Source: Allokutzneria oryzae (GTDB taxonomy: Bacteria; Actinomycetota; Actinomycetes; Mycobacteriales; Pseudonocardiaceae). Taken from it: 64,000 bases of DNA. This document shows, one piece after another, positions 32,342 to 50,700 of this stretch. The DNA lies in contig NZ_JBHLZU010000011.1 of NCBI RefSeq assembly GCF_042429765.1, positions 248,001-312,000 of the forward strand. The letters are read 5' to 3'. A model generated the notes under the pieces. The model was not told the origin of the DNA. It made no database searches and saw nothing but the letters and a program-made list of their open reading frames with translations. The position numbers and the translations under genes are program-made. Position 1 is the stretch's first letter. Each line of letters begins with the position of its first letter.

Positions 32342-33283
32342 CTAAGGGGGAAACTGAATTTTTGGGTAGACCCCGGACAGGTCGCTTCCTACGGCTCTCA
32401 GGTGGGTCGGGCGGCTGAACACGCCAAAGCGGCGAAAGACTACGCGAACAAGAACTGCGACCTCACCGGCGTGACATCCTGGCCAGCTGCTTTCTTCCAG
32501 AAGGCCTTGGTGGGGCGCAACGCGATCCTTCCCCGGGTCCGAGCGAACCTCGAGCGAGGGGAACAGGTGCTCGCTGCTGCCAATTCCGGCCTGGGCGCGG
32601 CGGCGGCCTCTACCGACGCCTCGACCGGGCAAGCGCCGAGCGGCTGGACGCCACCTATCCGGACGCATCGGTGCAACCACGGTCAAAGCCTGGGGATCCG
32701 AACGCCCAGGGGCCGATAGCCCCCTGCGCCGACCGCGAGGATCCGAGGCGGCACCTCGTTCCTCCCGCCAAGCCGAAGGAGTTCACCGATCCACTCAAGC
32801 TCTACAACGACTGCTGGCAACCTGAGGTGGGGATTGCAGCCCGTGGATGCCAGGTGGGACGGGAAAGCAGCCGAATCCGCGTTCGGCTACTTCGACTACA
32901 CGATCCGTGCACTGGAGTCGCAGGCAGCGGCACTTCAGAAGCTCCACGAGGAGTACCTGCTCGTCGCTGAGACCGTGTGGCATTGTGCCAAAGCTACGGC
33001 CGATATCCTGAAGGGTATCCTTGATCGTCTCGTCGTGCTGGGTCTCACATTGATGGTTGCCCCGTTTATCGCTTCAAGTGGAGCTGGGGTTTTTGTCAGC
33101 TTGGGGCTGGGTGCCTTCCAATGCGCCAAAATCATCAGCTTGTGGGGAGAAGCGACACAGTTGATGACCAAAGTGCAGAACGTTCTCCACAGCTCCATCG
33201 GCGTCATGCAGAGCATGGCGAACGACCCAGCCTTCACCACGATGAAGATGCCCGTCATCGACTATCGGCATCCGGGAGCGTGA
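32342..33283 (+). pseudogene. Broken WXG100-type (type VII secretion) gene
   Basis: Three protein fragments lie in different frames. Frame one, 32354-32600: WVDPGQVASYGSQVGRAAEH, a typical start of WXG-like proteins. Frame two, about 32612-32830: LYRRLDRASAERLDATYPDA then PPAKPKEFTDPLKLYNDCW. Frame three to 33283: VDARWDGKAAESAFGYFDYT, then a membrane-like pair (VVLGLTLMVAPFIASSGAGV). Read in order they give one large WXG protein with a frameshift near 32605 and a second break plus a probable deletion near 32830. The first codon after AAGGGGG is CTG, so the start may be lost too. Frame three alone (ATG 32834) could still be made as a 149-residue protein. Confidence 0.7.
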
Positions 33284-33284
33284 C

Positions 33285-33674
33285 ATGAGCCAGCACGACC
33301 CTTTGGCAGGTCTCGCGGACGACCCCGCACTGGCCAAGCTCCTCCGGAATGGTCTGGAGCAGATGGCGACCGGTGCGGCCGGGCCGGAACTGAGGGACCT
33401 GGCGACCGGCGTGCTTGCGGGGAGGGGAGACCTTCGGAAGCTGATGACCTCATCCGCCTACGAGGAAGCCATCAACACCAGGGCGGCCGACTTCATGCAG
33501 TGGTACGGCCAGCTGTCCGACGTGGAACGCGAGAAGCACTCCGCCCGTGGCGAGGCGTACCTGGGCGAGGTCCGCGCCGAGGACGTCCGACCGCGGCGGC
33601 CGCGTCCGCCGGTCCGCCAGGAGCCCGATCCGATGGACGATGACGACTGGCCGCCCACGACATACCTGCGCTGA
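33285..33674 (+). CDS. Small soluble partner of the WXG-type gene, function unknown
   Basis: 129 residues starting one base after the stop of the broken WXG-type gene. Helical, acidic and basic stretches (LADDPALAKLLRNGLEQMAT, YEEAINTRAADFMQWYGQLS), no signal peptide. The tail is Arg/Pro then Asp-rich. It looks intact. Tight coupling to the WXG-type gene suggests a chaperone or partner of that product; no family is recognised. Confidence 0.65.
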   Translation: MSQHDPLAGLADDPALAKLLRNGLEQMATGAAGPELRDLATGVLAGRGDLRKLMTSSAYEEAINTRAADFMQWYGQLSDVEREKHSARGEAYLGEVRAEDVRPRRPRPPVRQEPDPMDDDDWPPTTYLR

Positions 33675-34121
33675 CCGACCGTTCGGCGCTGGAAAAACGT
33701 GACTTGGGCCATTTGTAAAGACCCCCGGTTGGCGATGTCGGTGTGGCGTTCGCCATACTCGTCCGTGACGCTCCTGGCCAGGTGGCGAGAGGCCGCTCAT
33801 CGTGTGTTTCCGCCGGTGATCGCGGTCCGCCCCGGTTACGGCTGGTGAGAGCGCTTTGCGCCAGGGGAGTGATCAACGCGTGGCACCTTGACGGATGGCC
33901 GCGCTGAGGTCACTCTGTCCGTGAGCAGTGGGCGGTTCTTCTGGCCGGCCCCACTCGACAGTCGCCGTTCGCGTGGCTAGACTGCCCCTTTGCGCTGCCC
34001 TCTTTCTCCGCGCCCTACCCCGGGGCTTAGGATCTCAGGGCACTACCGCACCTCTTGACAACTGTGCTAGATCGGCTGCTCGCGCAGCTCAAGCTAGCAA
34101 CAGTCCCTGGAAGGACGCATC
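33675..34121. other. rpoB upstream region
   Basis: 447 bases with no supported gene. It holds the rpoB promoter (33955-33983) and a transcribed leader of about 130 bases. The first 200 bases are unlike coding sequence and show no clear hairpin terminator. Confidence 0.6.
33955..33983 (+). promoter_or_regulatory. Promoter of rpoB-rpoC
   Basis: TCGACA (33955-33960), 17 bases, TAGACT (33978-33983). This is close to the sigma-70 class consensus of actinobacteria. Confidence 0.65.
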
Positions 34122-37613
<3,492 letters not shown>

Positions 37614-37709
37614 CCTCGCTGCCGGAGGCGGGGAAGGGCCTCGCGCCCACCCGCCTCCGGTCAGTCACCTGCCCCTAAATCCCGAATGTAAAAGGGGAGA
37701 AGAGCCGAC

Positions 37710-41621
<3,912 letters not shown>

Positions 41622-41640
41622 AGCCCTAGTCAGTAACGCA

Positions 41641-41678
41641 AGAAGCCCCCGGCACCCGGAGTGCCGGGGGCTTCTTCG
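41641..41678 (+). terminator. Terminator of rpoB-rpoC
   Basis: AGAAGCCCCCGGCAC (41641-41655) pairs perfectly with GTGCCGGGGGCTTCT (41661-41675) around a 5-base loop, then TCG. Confidence 0.88.
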
Positions 41679-41781
41679 TGGTGTGCCGCTTGCCAGGCTT
41701 CCTTGCCCCCAAAGACATTCCGGTAGCAGAGGAAGCGCATCTGCATGGACGAGATCGCGCGGCGAACTGTGGCGAGTCCAG

Positions 41782-42894
41782 CTAGATGTCGAGTCCCTTC
41801 TTCATCTCGGCGTTCGAGACATCCTCTCCTTCGGTACCGTACTTGGCTGCGAGGTAGACCCCTTTCGCGTAGCCCGCAGCCTTGCTGGCAATCTTAAGCG
41901 GGTCGGTGTACTCGACTTTTTCGTCTGCCTTCCCCGTTTCTTCCCAGACTTTTGTCTTGTCCATGCCGACCAGCTTCTTCCCCTGGCCGGCCACTGACTC
42001 CCTCAGTGCGCCGCCGAGTCCGCTCGCGGCCTTCGCTGCCTTGCCTGTCCCTTCGGTGAGGAACTTTCTCTCCCATTCGGACCCGCTCAGCTTCGACCGA
42101 ATGTTCTGCATGAACTTCGTGTTGAGCCCGAGGAACTTCTGCAGTCTCTTCACGAGCGCGGACGCTTCTATGGCCTTCTGGCCCGCTTTGGCGGCGGTCA
42201 AGCTGCCTGCAACGGCGGTCGAGCCGCCAAGGGTGACCGGTGCTGACGCGACCGCGGCGATCCACGTGACGATCAGCCACTCGACAAGGTCGACCAACAG
42301 GCCCTTGAGGAAGTCCTCCGCGATCTTCATGACCATGCTGTTGCACTGCAACACGGTCGCGACGTCGCCGTTCTGACCTGCGACGCCTTGGACGGCGATG
42401 TCGAAATCGCGCAGTCGTTCCCGTGCTTTCTCGGCAGTCGCGCCGTCCCAGTCCTTGAGTTCTTCGTCAAGAGCCGTTGAGAAGTCCTTGCTGAGCGCGA
42501 GAAGGTCCTTGCTCACCTCGTGGAGCTTCGTGGCGGAGGCGCTCAACGCGTCCGGGTTTCCGCTGACGAGGTCGATTGCCTGCTTGATCGGCGTGCACAC
42601 GTTGATGAGGAATGAGAGGCCCTGGTTGATGAGGAAGCCGAGGGGGTCGACCCGCAAGCTGGCCGCCATACCCGCGCATGATGTGATCAGCGAGCTCGCA
42701 TCGCCGATGATGGCAGCGAAGTCGGCTGCCTGAGTGCCGTCCTTGCCGTAGGTGGCACCGCCTTTGATGAGTTTTGCGGCAGAGCCGAGTGGGCCCGGAA
42801 GGTTTGTCGCGACATTCTCACCGAACTTTGACCAGCCAGGAAAGGCGTTGTCGTGGACCGATTGGAGATTCCGGTCCAAGAAGTTCTCGGCCAT
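41782..42894 (-). CDS. Large WXG100-like protein, possible type VII secretion substrate
   Basis: 370 residues from ATG 42894. Helical throughout. The middle has a WxG-like turn (LKDWDGATAEKARERLRDFD, about 147-166), preceded by a long amphipathic helix. A hydrophobic stretch (VDLVEWLIVTWIAAVASAPV, about 200-225) follows. The C-terminal 120 residues are Lys/Gly-rich (GKAAKAASGLGGALRESVAG) with no recognised toxin motif. It starts one base after the stop of the upstream EspC-like gene. Codon use is clearly less GC-rich than in the neighbouring rpoC, a sign of fast change or transfer. Confidence 0.7.
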   Translation of the reverse strand: MAENFLDRNLQSVHDNAFPGWSKFGENVATNLPGPLGSAAKLIKGGATYGKDGTQAADFAAIIGDASSLITSCAGMAASLRVDPLGFLINQGLSFLINVCTPIKQAIDLVSGNPDALSASATKLHEVSKDLLALSKDFSTALDEELKDWDGATAEKARERLRDFDIAVQGVAGQNGDVATVLQCNSMVMKIAEDFLKGLLVDLVEWLIVTWIAAVASAPVTLGGSTAVAGSLTAAKAGQKAIEASALVKRLQKFLGLNTKFMQNIRSKLSGSEWERKFLTEGTGKAAKAASGLGGALRESVAGQGKKLVGMDKTKVWEETGKADEKVEYTDPLKIASKAAGYAKGVYLAAKYGTEGEDVSNAEMKKGLDI

Positions 42895-42895
42895 C

Positions 42896-43243
42896 TCAGT
42901 CTCCCTGCGGTCGGTTCATCGTCTCCAGCTCTTTGACGAGCTTCAGAACCGCGTCGCGGGTGTTGGTGTCGGAATCCCGATAAGCCGCGCCGCAGCTCTT
43001 GAGCTTGTCTCCGGCGCGCGTCACGCCTTCGGTGGTCCGCTTCATGCAGTCGTGGAGGTCGGAGATCAACGCGGAATAGCAGGCCGACTGCATCGTGATG
43101 GTGCCCAGCAGTCCCCACGCGATCATGGGGACATCCGCCTCCGTCAGCTTCTTCCTGGCGCCGTCCGCCTTCGCGCGCAGCGCGCCGACCCGCTTCGAGG
43201 CGCGGTCAAGGGCGTCCGGGTCTACCCGGAACCCGCCGCTCAC
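42896..43243 (-). CDS. EspC/ESAT-6-like type VII secretion-associated protein
   Basis: 115 residues. Start SGGFRVDPDALDRASKRVGA, with the FRVDPDAL form common at the start of EspC-like (DUF2580-type) helical proteins. Two helices flank a turn (MIAWGLLGTITMQSACYSAL). It overlaps the YbaB-like gene by 4 bases and lies one base before the large WXG gene, so the three are translated together. Confidence 0.7.
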   Translation of the reverse strand: MSGGFRVDPDALDRASKRVGALRAKADGARKKLTEADVPMIAWGLLGTITMQSACYSALISDLHDCMKRTTEGVTRAGDKLKSCGAAYRDSDTNTRDAVLKLVKELETMNRPQGD

Positions 43244-43701
43244 TGGTCGTCCTCGTTGTAGAGGCCGCGCAGGTACTCCGACCTCGGCGCGCCGGAGCCC
43301 GGGAGGTCCGAGGTGAGCTGATCCACTGGTACGCCAAGCATTTCCGACTGCGTCTGGAGCACCTGGTCGAGCACGTTCATGTCGTCGCCGACGAACTCCT
43401 GCACGACCGCTGCCTGCTGGCGGGCAGCGGCGGCGACCGCGGTGCGCAGCGTCGTCATCACGGTGGCGCTCAGCGCCTGGGGGCTCTGTTGCAACGCGCG
43501 GTCGGTGAACTCGATGTTCGTCACCGCCCCGCCCGGACCCGCGGTCACCGTCACCTCGCGGCCGGGGGAGTGGGCGGTCGCCTCCAGCGCGGCGATCTGC
43601 TGCTGCATCCCGTCGTAGCGCGCGAGCCGGTCCTCAGCCCGTCTGCTGTCTTCCTGGAAGCGCTCGAACTGCTCGACCAGCCGGTCGAATTCCTCGGTCA
43701 C
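43240..43701 (-). CDS. YbaB/EbfC-family protein
   Basis: 153 residues from GTG 43701 with GAGGGGGA upstream; a longer frame to 43830 lacks a site. The YbaB core reads EVTVTAGPGGAVTNIEFTDR then LSATVMTTLRTAVAAAARQQ. A preceding coiled coil (FDRLVEQFERFQEDSRRAED) and a Leu/Pro-rich tail are added. YbaB proteins bind DNA, but in actinobacteria many copies sit beside WXG100-type genes, where their role is unknown. First gene of the trio. Confidence 0.78.
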   Translation of the reverse strand: MTEEFDRLVEQFERFQEDSRRAEDRLARYDGMQQQIAALEATAHSPGREVTVTAGPGGAVTNIEFTDRALQQSPQALSATVMTTLRTAVAAAARQQAAVVQEFVGDDMNVLDQVLQTQSEMLGVPVDQLTSDLPGSGAPRSEYLRGLYNEDDQ

Positions 43702-44215
43702 GTCGTCCCCCTCGCTCTGATCGCGCTGCGTGTCGAGTGTCTCGCTTCGCGTGTCCGGGCACGGCGGGATCGAGCGAACCGGACGGGTGGTCCGAGACGT
43801 CACGCTCGTCACACTCCGGGGTCGAGTCACCCCGGGCGCAGGGGCGCGGACCTGGCGCGATAGCCTTGGTTCAGCGGCGTCGGCGCCACTGACCGGCCGC
43901 GTCGCGCGGATAACAGCCCCCCGTTTTGACCCGGGCGAGCACGCGAAGGTATCTTTGCTGCTCGTGCCCGACTAGCGTCGGGCCGCTCCGTCTGCCTCTG
44001 GGCAGGTGCCGTGCGTGTTTCGTGCACCAGGCCCGGGGCGAGAGCACGGAACTCCTTCTCATCTCTGATGGGCGCTCCATGGATTTTCGTGGTCGCCAGG
44101 AGGACCCAGGAGCGGGCGACACGCCCGACCTCGGGGTACGGAGGAACCCAAGTACACAGTGCCTGCGGCGCCCGGCTGGGTGCCCGAAGACGCGAACGCT
44201 ACAGAAAGACGGTCC
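43702..44215. other. Divergent spacer before rpsL
   Basis: 514 bases between the minus-strand YbaB-type gene and rpsL. No supported gene on either strand. It includes the rpsL promoter at 43926-43955 and a transcribed leader of about 255 bases. Confidence 0.6.
43926..43955 (+). promoter_or_regulatory. Promoter of the str operon (rpsL-rpsG-fusA-tuf)
   Basis: TTGACC (43926-43931), 18 bases, TATCTT (43950-43955). A good vegetative-type promoter. Confidence 0.65.
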
Positions 44216-44590
44216 ATGCCCACGATCCAGCAGCTGGTCCGCAAGGGCCGCCAGGACAAGGTCACCAAGACCAAGACCGCGGCGCTCAAGGCGTGTCCGC
44301 AGCGGCGCGGTGTGTGCACCCGCGTTTACACCACCACGCCCAAGAAGCCGAACTCCGCCCTCCGCAAGGTCGCTCGCGTGAAGCTGACCAGCGGCATCGA
44401 GGTCACCGCATACATCCCCGGTGAGGGCCACAACCTGCAGGAGCACTCGATGGTGCTCGTGCGTGGCGGTCGTGTGAAGGACCTCCCCGGCGTGCGCTAC
44501 AAGATCATCCGTGGGTCGCTGGACACCCAGGGCGTCAAGAACCGCAAGCAGGCCCGCAGCCGCTACGGCGCCAAGAAGGAGAAGAGCTAA
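44216..44590 (+). CDS. rpsL: 30S ribosomal protein S12
   Basis: 124 residues from ATG 44216. TTTPKKPNSALRKVARVKL and GGRVKDLPGVRYKIIRG keep both lysines whose changes give streptomycin resistance, so the wild-type form. S12 lines the decoding site. It overlaps rpsG by one base (TAATG). Confidence 0.97.
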   Translation: MPTIQQLVRKGRQDKVTKTKTAALKACPQRRGVCTRVYTTTPKKPNSALRKVARVKLTSGIEVTAYIPGEGHNLQEHSMVLVRGGRVKDLPGVRYKIIRGSLDTQGVKNRKQARSRYGAKKEKS

Positions 44591-45060
44591 TGCCTCGCAA
44601 GGGCCCGGCCCCGAAGCGGCCGCTCATCGCGGACCCGGTGTACCAGTCGCCGCTGGTCACCCAGCTGATCAACAAGGTCCTGGTCGACGGCAAGCGGTCC
44701 ATCGCCGAGCGCATCGTCTACGGCGCCCTCGAAGGCTGCCGTGAGAAGAACCAGGCCGACCCGGTCGTGACGCTCAAGCGCGCGCTGGACAACGTGAAGC
44801 CGACCATCGAGGTCAAGAGCCGTCGCGTCGGTGGCGCCACCTACCAGGTGCCGGTCGAGGTCAAGGCCGGCCGCTCCACCACGCTGGCGCTGCGCTGGCT
44901 GGTCAGCTTCTCCCGCGCCCGTCGCGAGAAGACCATGATCGACCGCCTGGCGAACGAGCTGCTCGACGCGAGCAACGGCCTCGGCGCGAGCGTCAAGCGC
45001 CGCGAGGACACGCACAAGATGGCCGAGTCCAACAAGGCCTTCGCGCACTACCGCTGGTGA
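44590..45060 (+). CDS. rpsG: 30S ribosomal protein S7
   Basis: 156 residues, typical length. PRKGPAPKRPLIADPVYQSP, then NKVLVDGKRSIAERIVYGAL and GGATYQVPVEVKAGRSTTLA. It organises the 3' major domain of 16S rRNA and is the usual autoregulator of the str operon. fusA follows after 142 bases. Confidence 0.97.
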   Translation: MPRKGPAPKRPLIADPVYQSPLVTQLINKVLVDGKRSIAERIVYGALEGCREKNQADPVVTLKRALDNVKPTIEVKSRRVGGATYQVPVEVKAGRSTTLALRWLVSFSRARREKTMIDRLANELLDASNGLGASVKRREDTHKMAESNKAFAHYRW

Positions 45061-45202
45061 GTCCGGCGGGCGCCGGGCTCGAGGGGCCTGCTCGCAGGTC
45101 GAGCGGCGATCCACCGCACGGCCTGCCGGCAGGACCTTTCAGCTCAGTTTTCACCGCCCGCCCCACCGCGCCTTTTGCAAACACGAAACGAGGACGAGAC
45201 CC

Positions 45203-47302
<2,100 letters not shown>

Positions 47303-47429
47303 GTCCCGAGCAACGCACATTCGGTGCGCGGGAGGCGGGGGAGACCCCGGCTCCCGCGATACACCGGCCCTGACAGGGACGCCGTTCGATCGGCGAACAC
47401 TCAAGAACTAAGTCCAGGAGGACAATCCA

Positions 47430-48623
47430 GTGGCGAAGGCGAAGTTCGAGCGGACCAAGCCGCACGTCAACATCGGGACCATCGGTCACATCGACCACGG
47501 AAAGACCACGCTGACCGCGGCGATTTCCAAGGTTCTGCACGACGCGTACCCGGACCTGAACCCCTTCACGCCGTTCGACGAGATCGACAAGGCGCCTGAG
47601 GAGAAGGCCCGCGGCATCACCATCTCGATCGCCCACATCGAGTACCAGACCGACGCGCGCCACTACGCGCACGTCGACTGCCCCGGTCACGCCGACTACA
47701 TCAAGAACATGATCACCGGTGCCGCGCAGATGGACGGCGCGATCCTGGTGGTCGCGGCGACCGACGGCCCGATGCCGCAGACCCGCGAGCACGTGCTGCT
47801 GGCCCGTCAGGTCGGTGTGCCCTACATCGTCGTCGCGCTGAACAAGGCCGACATGGTCGACGACGAGGAGATCCTGGAGCTCGTCGAGCTCGAGGTCCGC
47901 GAGCTGCTGTCCTCGCAGGAGTACCCGGGCGACGACCTGCCGGTCGTGCGCGTGTCCGCGCTCAAGGCTCTTGAGGGCGACAAGGAGTGGGGCGCCAAGC
48001 TCCTCGACCTGATGAAGGCCGTGGACGAGAACATCCCCGAGCCGGTTCGCGACATCGACAAGACCTTCCTCATGCCCGTTGAGGACGTGTTCACGATCAC
48101 CGGTCGTGGCACCGTCGTCACCGGTCGTATCGAGCGTGGCGTCATCAACGTGAACGAGGAGGTGGAGATCATCGGCATCAAGGAGAAGTCGATGAAGACC
48201 ACCGTCACCGGCGTTGAGATGTTCCGCAAGCTGCTCGACCAGGGCCAGGCCGGCGACAACGTGGGTCTGCTCGTTCGCGGTATCAAGCGCGAAGAGGTCG
48301 AGCGCGGCATGGTGCTGTGCAAGCCGGGCAGCGTCACCCCGCACACCGAGTTCGAGGGCCGTGCCTACATCCTGTCCAAGGACGAGGGTGGCCGTCACAC
48401 GCCGTTCTTCAACAACTACCGTCCGCAGTTCTACTTCCGCACCACGGACGTGACCGGCGTTGTGACCCTGCCCGAGGGCACCGAGATGGTCATGCCGGGC
48501 GACAACACCGACATGTCGGTTCAGCTGATCCAGCCGATCGCCATGGAGGAGGGCCTGAAGTTCGCCATCCGCGAGGGTGGTCGGACCGTCGGCGCCGGCC
48601 AGGTCACCAAGGTCATCAAGTAG
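47430..48623 (+). CDS. tuf: Elongation factor Tu
   Basis: 397 residues from GTG 47430 with AGGAGG upstream. Motifs: GHIDHGKTTLTAAI, ARGITISIAHIEYQT, DCPGHADYIKNM, NKADMVDD. The elfamycin-contact regions (PQTREHVLLARQVG, SKDEGGRHTPFF, EGGRTVGAGQVTK) show no obvious resistance change. It ends the str operon. Confidence 0.97.
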   Translation: MAKAKFERTKPHVNIGTIGHIDHGKTTLTAAISKVLHDAYPDLNPFTPFDEIDKAPEEKARGITISIAHIEYQTDARHYAHVDCPGHADYIKNMITGAAQMDGAILVVAATDGPMPQTREHVLLARQVGVPYIVVALNKADMVDDEEILELVELEVRELLSSQEYPGDDLPVVRVSALKALEGDKEWGAKLLDLMKAVDENIPEPVRDIDKTFLMPVEDVFTITGRGTVVTGRIERGVINVNEEVEIIGIKEKSMKTTVTGVEMFRKLLDQGQAGDNVGLLVRGIKREEVERGMVLCKPGSVTPHTEFEGRAYILSKDEGGRHTPFFNNYRPQFYFRTTDVTGVVTLPEGTEMVMPGDNTDMSVQLIQPIAMEEGLKFAIREGGRTVGAGQVTKVIK

Positions 48624-48629
48624 TACCCG

Positions 48630-48660
48630 GTGGGGGAGGTCGCGAGTGACCTCCCCCACG
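48630..48660 (+). terminator. Terminator of the str operon
   Basis: GTGGGGGAGGTC (48630-48641) pairs perfectly with GACCTCCCCCAC (48648-48659). The loop is six bases. There is no T run, as is common in high-GC genomes. Confidence 0.75.
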
Positions 48661-48686
48661 GCGTTCAGCAGAACGCCTGCCCCGAT

Positions 48687-48716
48687 TTGGAAGCCCACGT
48701 CCGCGTGTGGCATCCT
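48687..48716 (+). promoter_or_regulatory. Possible promoter of the S10 operon
   Basis: TTGGAA with 18-base spacing to CATCCT. Same spacing as the str promoter, but the -10 is weak. Confidence 0.4.
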
Positions 48717-48779
48717 GTTTGGGTTGCTCGGCGAGGCGGTCGGGGACATCTGCGATCCGGCCGCCTCTGCACGAGCGCC

Positions 48780-48818
48780 TAGCGCCCTGGTTCTCCCTCG
48801 CGGGAGCTGGGGGCGCTA
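48780..48818 (+). promoter_or_regulatory. Leader hairpin upstream of rpsJ
   Basis: TAGCGCC (48780-48786) pairs with GGCGCTA (48812-48818), with an inner CTCCC/GGGAG stem. It lies about 210 bases before rpsJ and has no T tail. Confidence 0.4.
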
Positions 48819-49028
48819 AGGCCGATGGGCCACCCCACAGACGTTGTCAGTGGGGCCGATCCATGCCCACGGGCGCAACACGCCCGACCGCGTGGACCGG
48901 GCACCGTGACACCTGAACAGGGGCGCAAGCCGCGGCCTGAATGCCTCCCGGGCGACAAGAGTCCAGGGCAGATGGGCAACGAGGAACCCGCAGCAGCGGT
49001 ACGAGAAGACGAGGAACGGCAAGCCACC

Positions 49029-49334
49029 ATGGCGGGACAAAAGATCCGCATTCGGCTCAAGGCCTACGACCACGAGGCGATCGACGCGTCCGCGCGCAAG
49101 ATCGTCGAGACCGTGACGCGCACCGGCGCTCGGGTCGTCGGGCCGGTGCCGCTGCCCACTGAGAAGAACGTTTACTGCGTCATCCGATCGCCGCACAAGT
49201 ACAAGGACTCGCGCGAGCACTTCGAGATGCGTACGCACAAGCGTCTGATCGACATCCTCGACCCCACGCCGAAGACGGTTGACGCGCTCATGCGTATCGA
49301 CCTGCCGGCCAGCGTCGACGTCAACATTCAGTGA
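49029..49334 (+). CDS. rpsJ: 30S ribosomal protein S10
   Basis: 101 residues from ATG 49029. AGQKIRIRLKAYDHEAIDAS then GPVPLPTEKNVYCVIRSPHK. It is also NusE, a partner of NusG. First gene of the S10 operon. Confidence 0.97.
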   Translation: MAGQKIRIRLKAYDHEAIDASARKIVETVTRTGARVVGPVPLPTEKNVYCVIRSPHKYKDSREHFEMRTHKRLIDILDPTPKTVDALMRIDLPASVDVNIQ

Positions 49335-49363
49335 GCTAGGCGCGGCGGAGAGTAACGAGACCC

Positions 49364-50014
49364 ATGTCTGACAAGCAGGTTAAGGGGATCCTGGGCACCA
49401 AGCTCGGTATGACCCAGGTCTTCGACGAGAACAACCGGGTTGTCCCGGTGACCGTCGTGAAGGCCGGGCCGTGCGTGGTTACCCAGGTCCGCACCGATGA
49501 GAAAGACGGCTACAAGGCCGTGCAGCTCGCCTTCGGCGCCATTGACCCCCGCAAGGTCAACAAGCCCCGTGGCGGTCACTTCACCAAGGCGGGCGTGACC
49601 CCCCGCCGCCACCTGGTGGAGCTGCGCACGCCCGACGCCGACACCTACGAGGTCGGCCAGGAGCTGACCGCCGAGGTCTTCGAGACCGGCGCGGTCGTCG
49701 ACGTGGTCGGCACCAGCAAGGGCAAGGGCTTCGCGGGCGTCATGAAGCGGCACGGCTTCTCGGGCCTCGGCGCGAGCCACGGTGCCGAGAAGGTGCACCG
49801 CTCGCCCGGTTCGATCGGTGGCTGCGCCACCCCGGGCCGCGTGTTCAAGGGCGTCCGCATGGCCGGCCGGATGGGCCACGTGCGGGTGACCACCCAGAAC
49901 GTGACCGTGCACAAGGTCGACTCCGACGCCGGGCTGCTGCTCATCAAGGGCGCCGTCCCCGGTCCCAAGGGTGGCCTGGTGTTCGTCAAGAGCGCCGCGA
50001 AGGGTGGTGCGTGA
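49364..50014 (+). CDS. rplC: 50S ribosomal protein L3
   Basis: 216 residues. KGILGTKLGMTQVFDENNRV at the start, and the loop reaching the peptidyl-transferase centre, GGCATPGRVFKGVRMAGRMG. It overlaps rplD by one base. Confidence 0.97.
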   Translation: MSDKQVKGILGTKLGMTQVFDENNRVVPVTVVKAGPCVVTQVRTDEKDGYKAVQLAFGAIDPRKVNKPRGGHFTKAGVTPRRHLVELRTPDADTYEVGQELTAEVFETGAVVDVVGTSKGKGFAGVMKRHGFSGLGASHGAEKVHRSPGSIGGCATPGRVFKGVRMAGRMGHVRVTTQNVTVHKVDSDAGLLLIKGAVPGPKGGLVFVKSAAKGGA

Positions 50015-50700
50015 TGAGCAAGACCCTCGACGTCCGTACCCCGGACGGCAAGACCGACGGCACCGTCGAGCTTCCCGCTGAGATCTTCGACGTGCAGGCG
50101 AACATCCCGCTGATGCACCAGGTCGTCGTCGCTCAGCTCGCGGCCGCCCGTCAGGGCACCGCGGCCACCAAGACCCGGGGCGCCGTCTCCGGTGGTGGCA
50201 AGAAGCCGTACCGGCAGAAGGGCACCGGCCGCGCCCGTCAGGGCTCGACCCGCGCGCCGCACTTCTCCGGCGGTGGTGTCTCGCACGGCCCGCAGCCGCG
50301 CGACTACGACCAGCGGACCCCGAAGAAGATGAAGGCCGCCGCTCTGCGCGGTGCCCTCTCCGACCGGGCTCGCAACGACAAGGTGCACGTGTTCACCGGC
50401 CTCGTCGCCGGCGACGCCCCCTCCACCAAGGACGCTCGCAAGGTCCTGGCCCTGGCCAGCGAGTCGAGCAAGGTCCTCGTGGTCGTGGGACGTGGCGACG
50501 ACTCCGCCTGGCTGAGCCTGCGCAACCTGCCCAACGTGCACGCCATCGCGCCCGACCAGCTCAACACCTACGACGTGCTGGTCAACGACGACGTCGTGTT
50601 CACCAAGGACGCGTTCGACGTCTTCGTCGCCGGCCCGATCAAGGGCAAGTCGGCCACGGCGGTCGCGCGCTCCAGCGAGCTGGAGGAGGTCGCGAAGTGA
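50014..50700 (+). CDS. rplD: 50S ribosomal protein L4
   Basis: 228 residues from ATG 50014, which overlaps the rplC stop (TGATG). The extended loop KTRGAVSGGGKKPYRQKGTG and GRARQGSTRAPHFSGGGVSH lines the exit tunnel. L4 is the usual S10 operon repressor in other bacteria. It overlaps rplW by 4 bases. Confidence 0.96.
   Translation: MSKTLDVRTPDGKTDGTVELPAEIFDVQANIPLMHQVVVAQLAAARQGTAATKTRGAVSGGGKKPYRQKGTGRARQGSTRAPHFSGGGVSHGPQPRDYDQRTPKKMKAAALRGALSDRARNDKVHVFTGLVAGDAPSTKDARKVLALASESSKVLVVVGRGDDSAWLSLRNLPNVHAIAPDQLNTYDVLVNDDVVFTKDAFDVFVAGPIKGKSATAVARSSELEEVAK

Larger units (their letters stand above)
48661..49028. other. S10 operon leader region
   Basis: No gene. TTGGAA (48687-48692), 18 bases, CATCCT (48711-48716) may be the S10 operon promoter. 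A hairpin with outer arms TAGCGCC/GGCGCTA (48780-48818) and inner CTCCC/GGGAG follows in the leader and could take part in ribosomal-protein feedback. Confidence 0.5.

Noticed and set aside
41782..42260. Nuclease or deaminase toxin at the end of the large WXG-like protein
   Set aside because: The C-terminal part is Lys/Gly/Ala-rich with no His-Asn-His, HxxE or other toxin motif, and no immunity gene follows.
44216..44590. Streptomycin-resistance type change in rpsL
   Set aside because: Both key lysines (in TPKKPNSA and GRVKDLP) are wild type.
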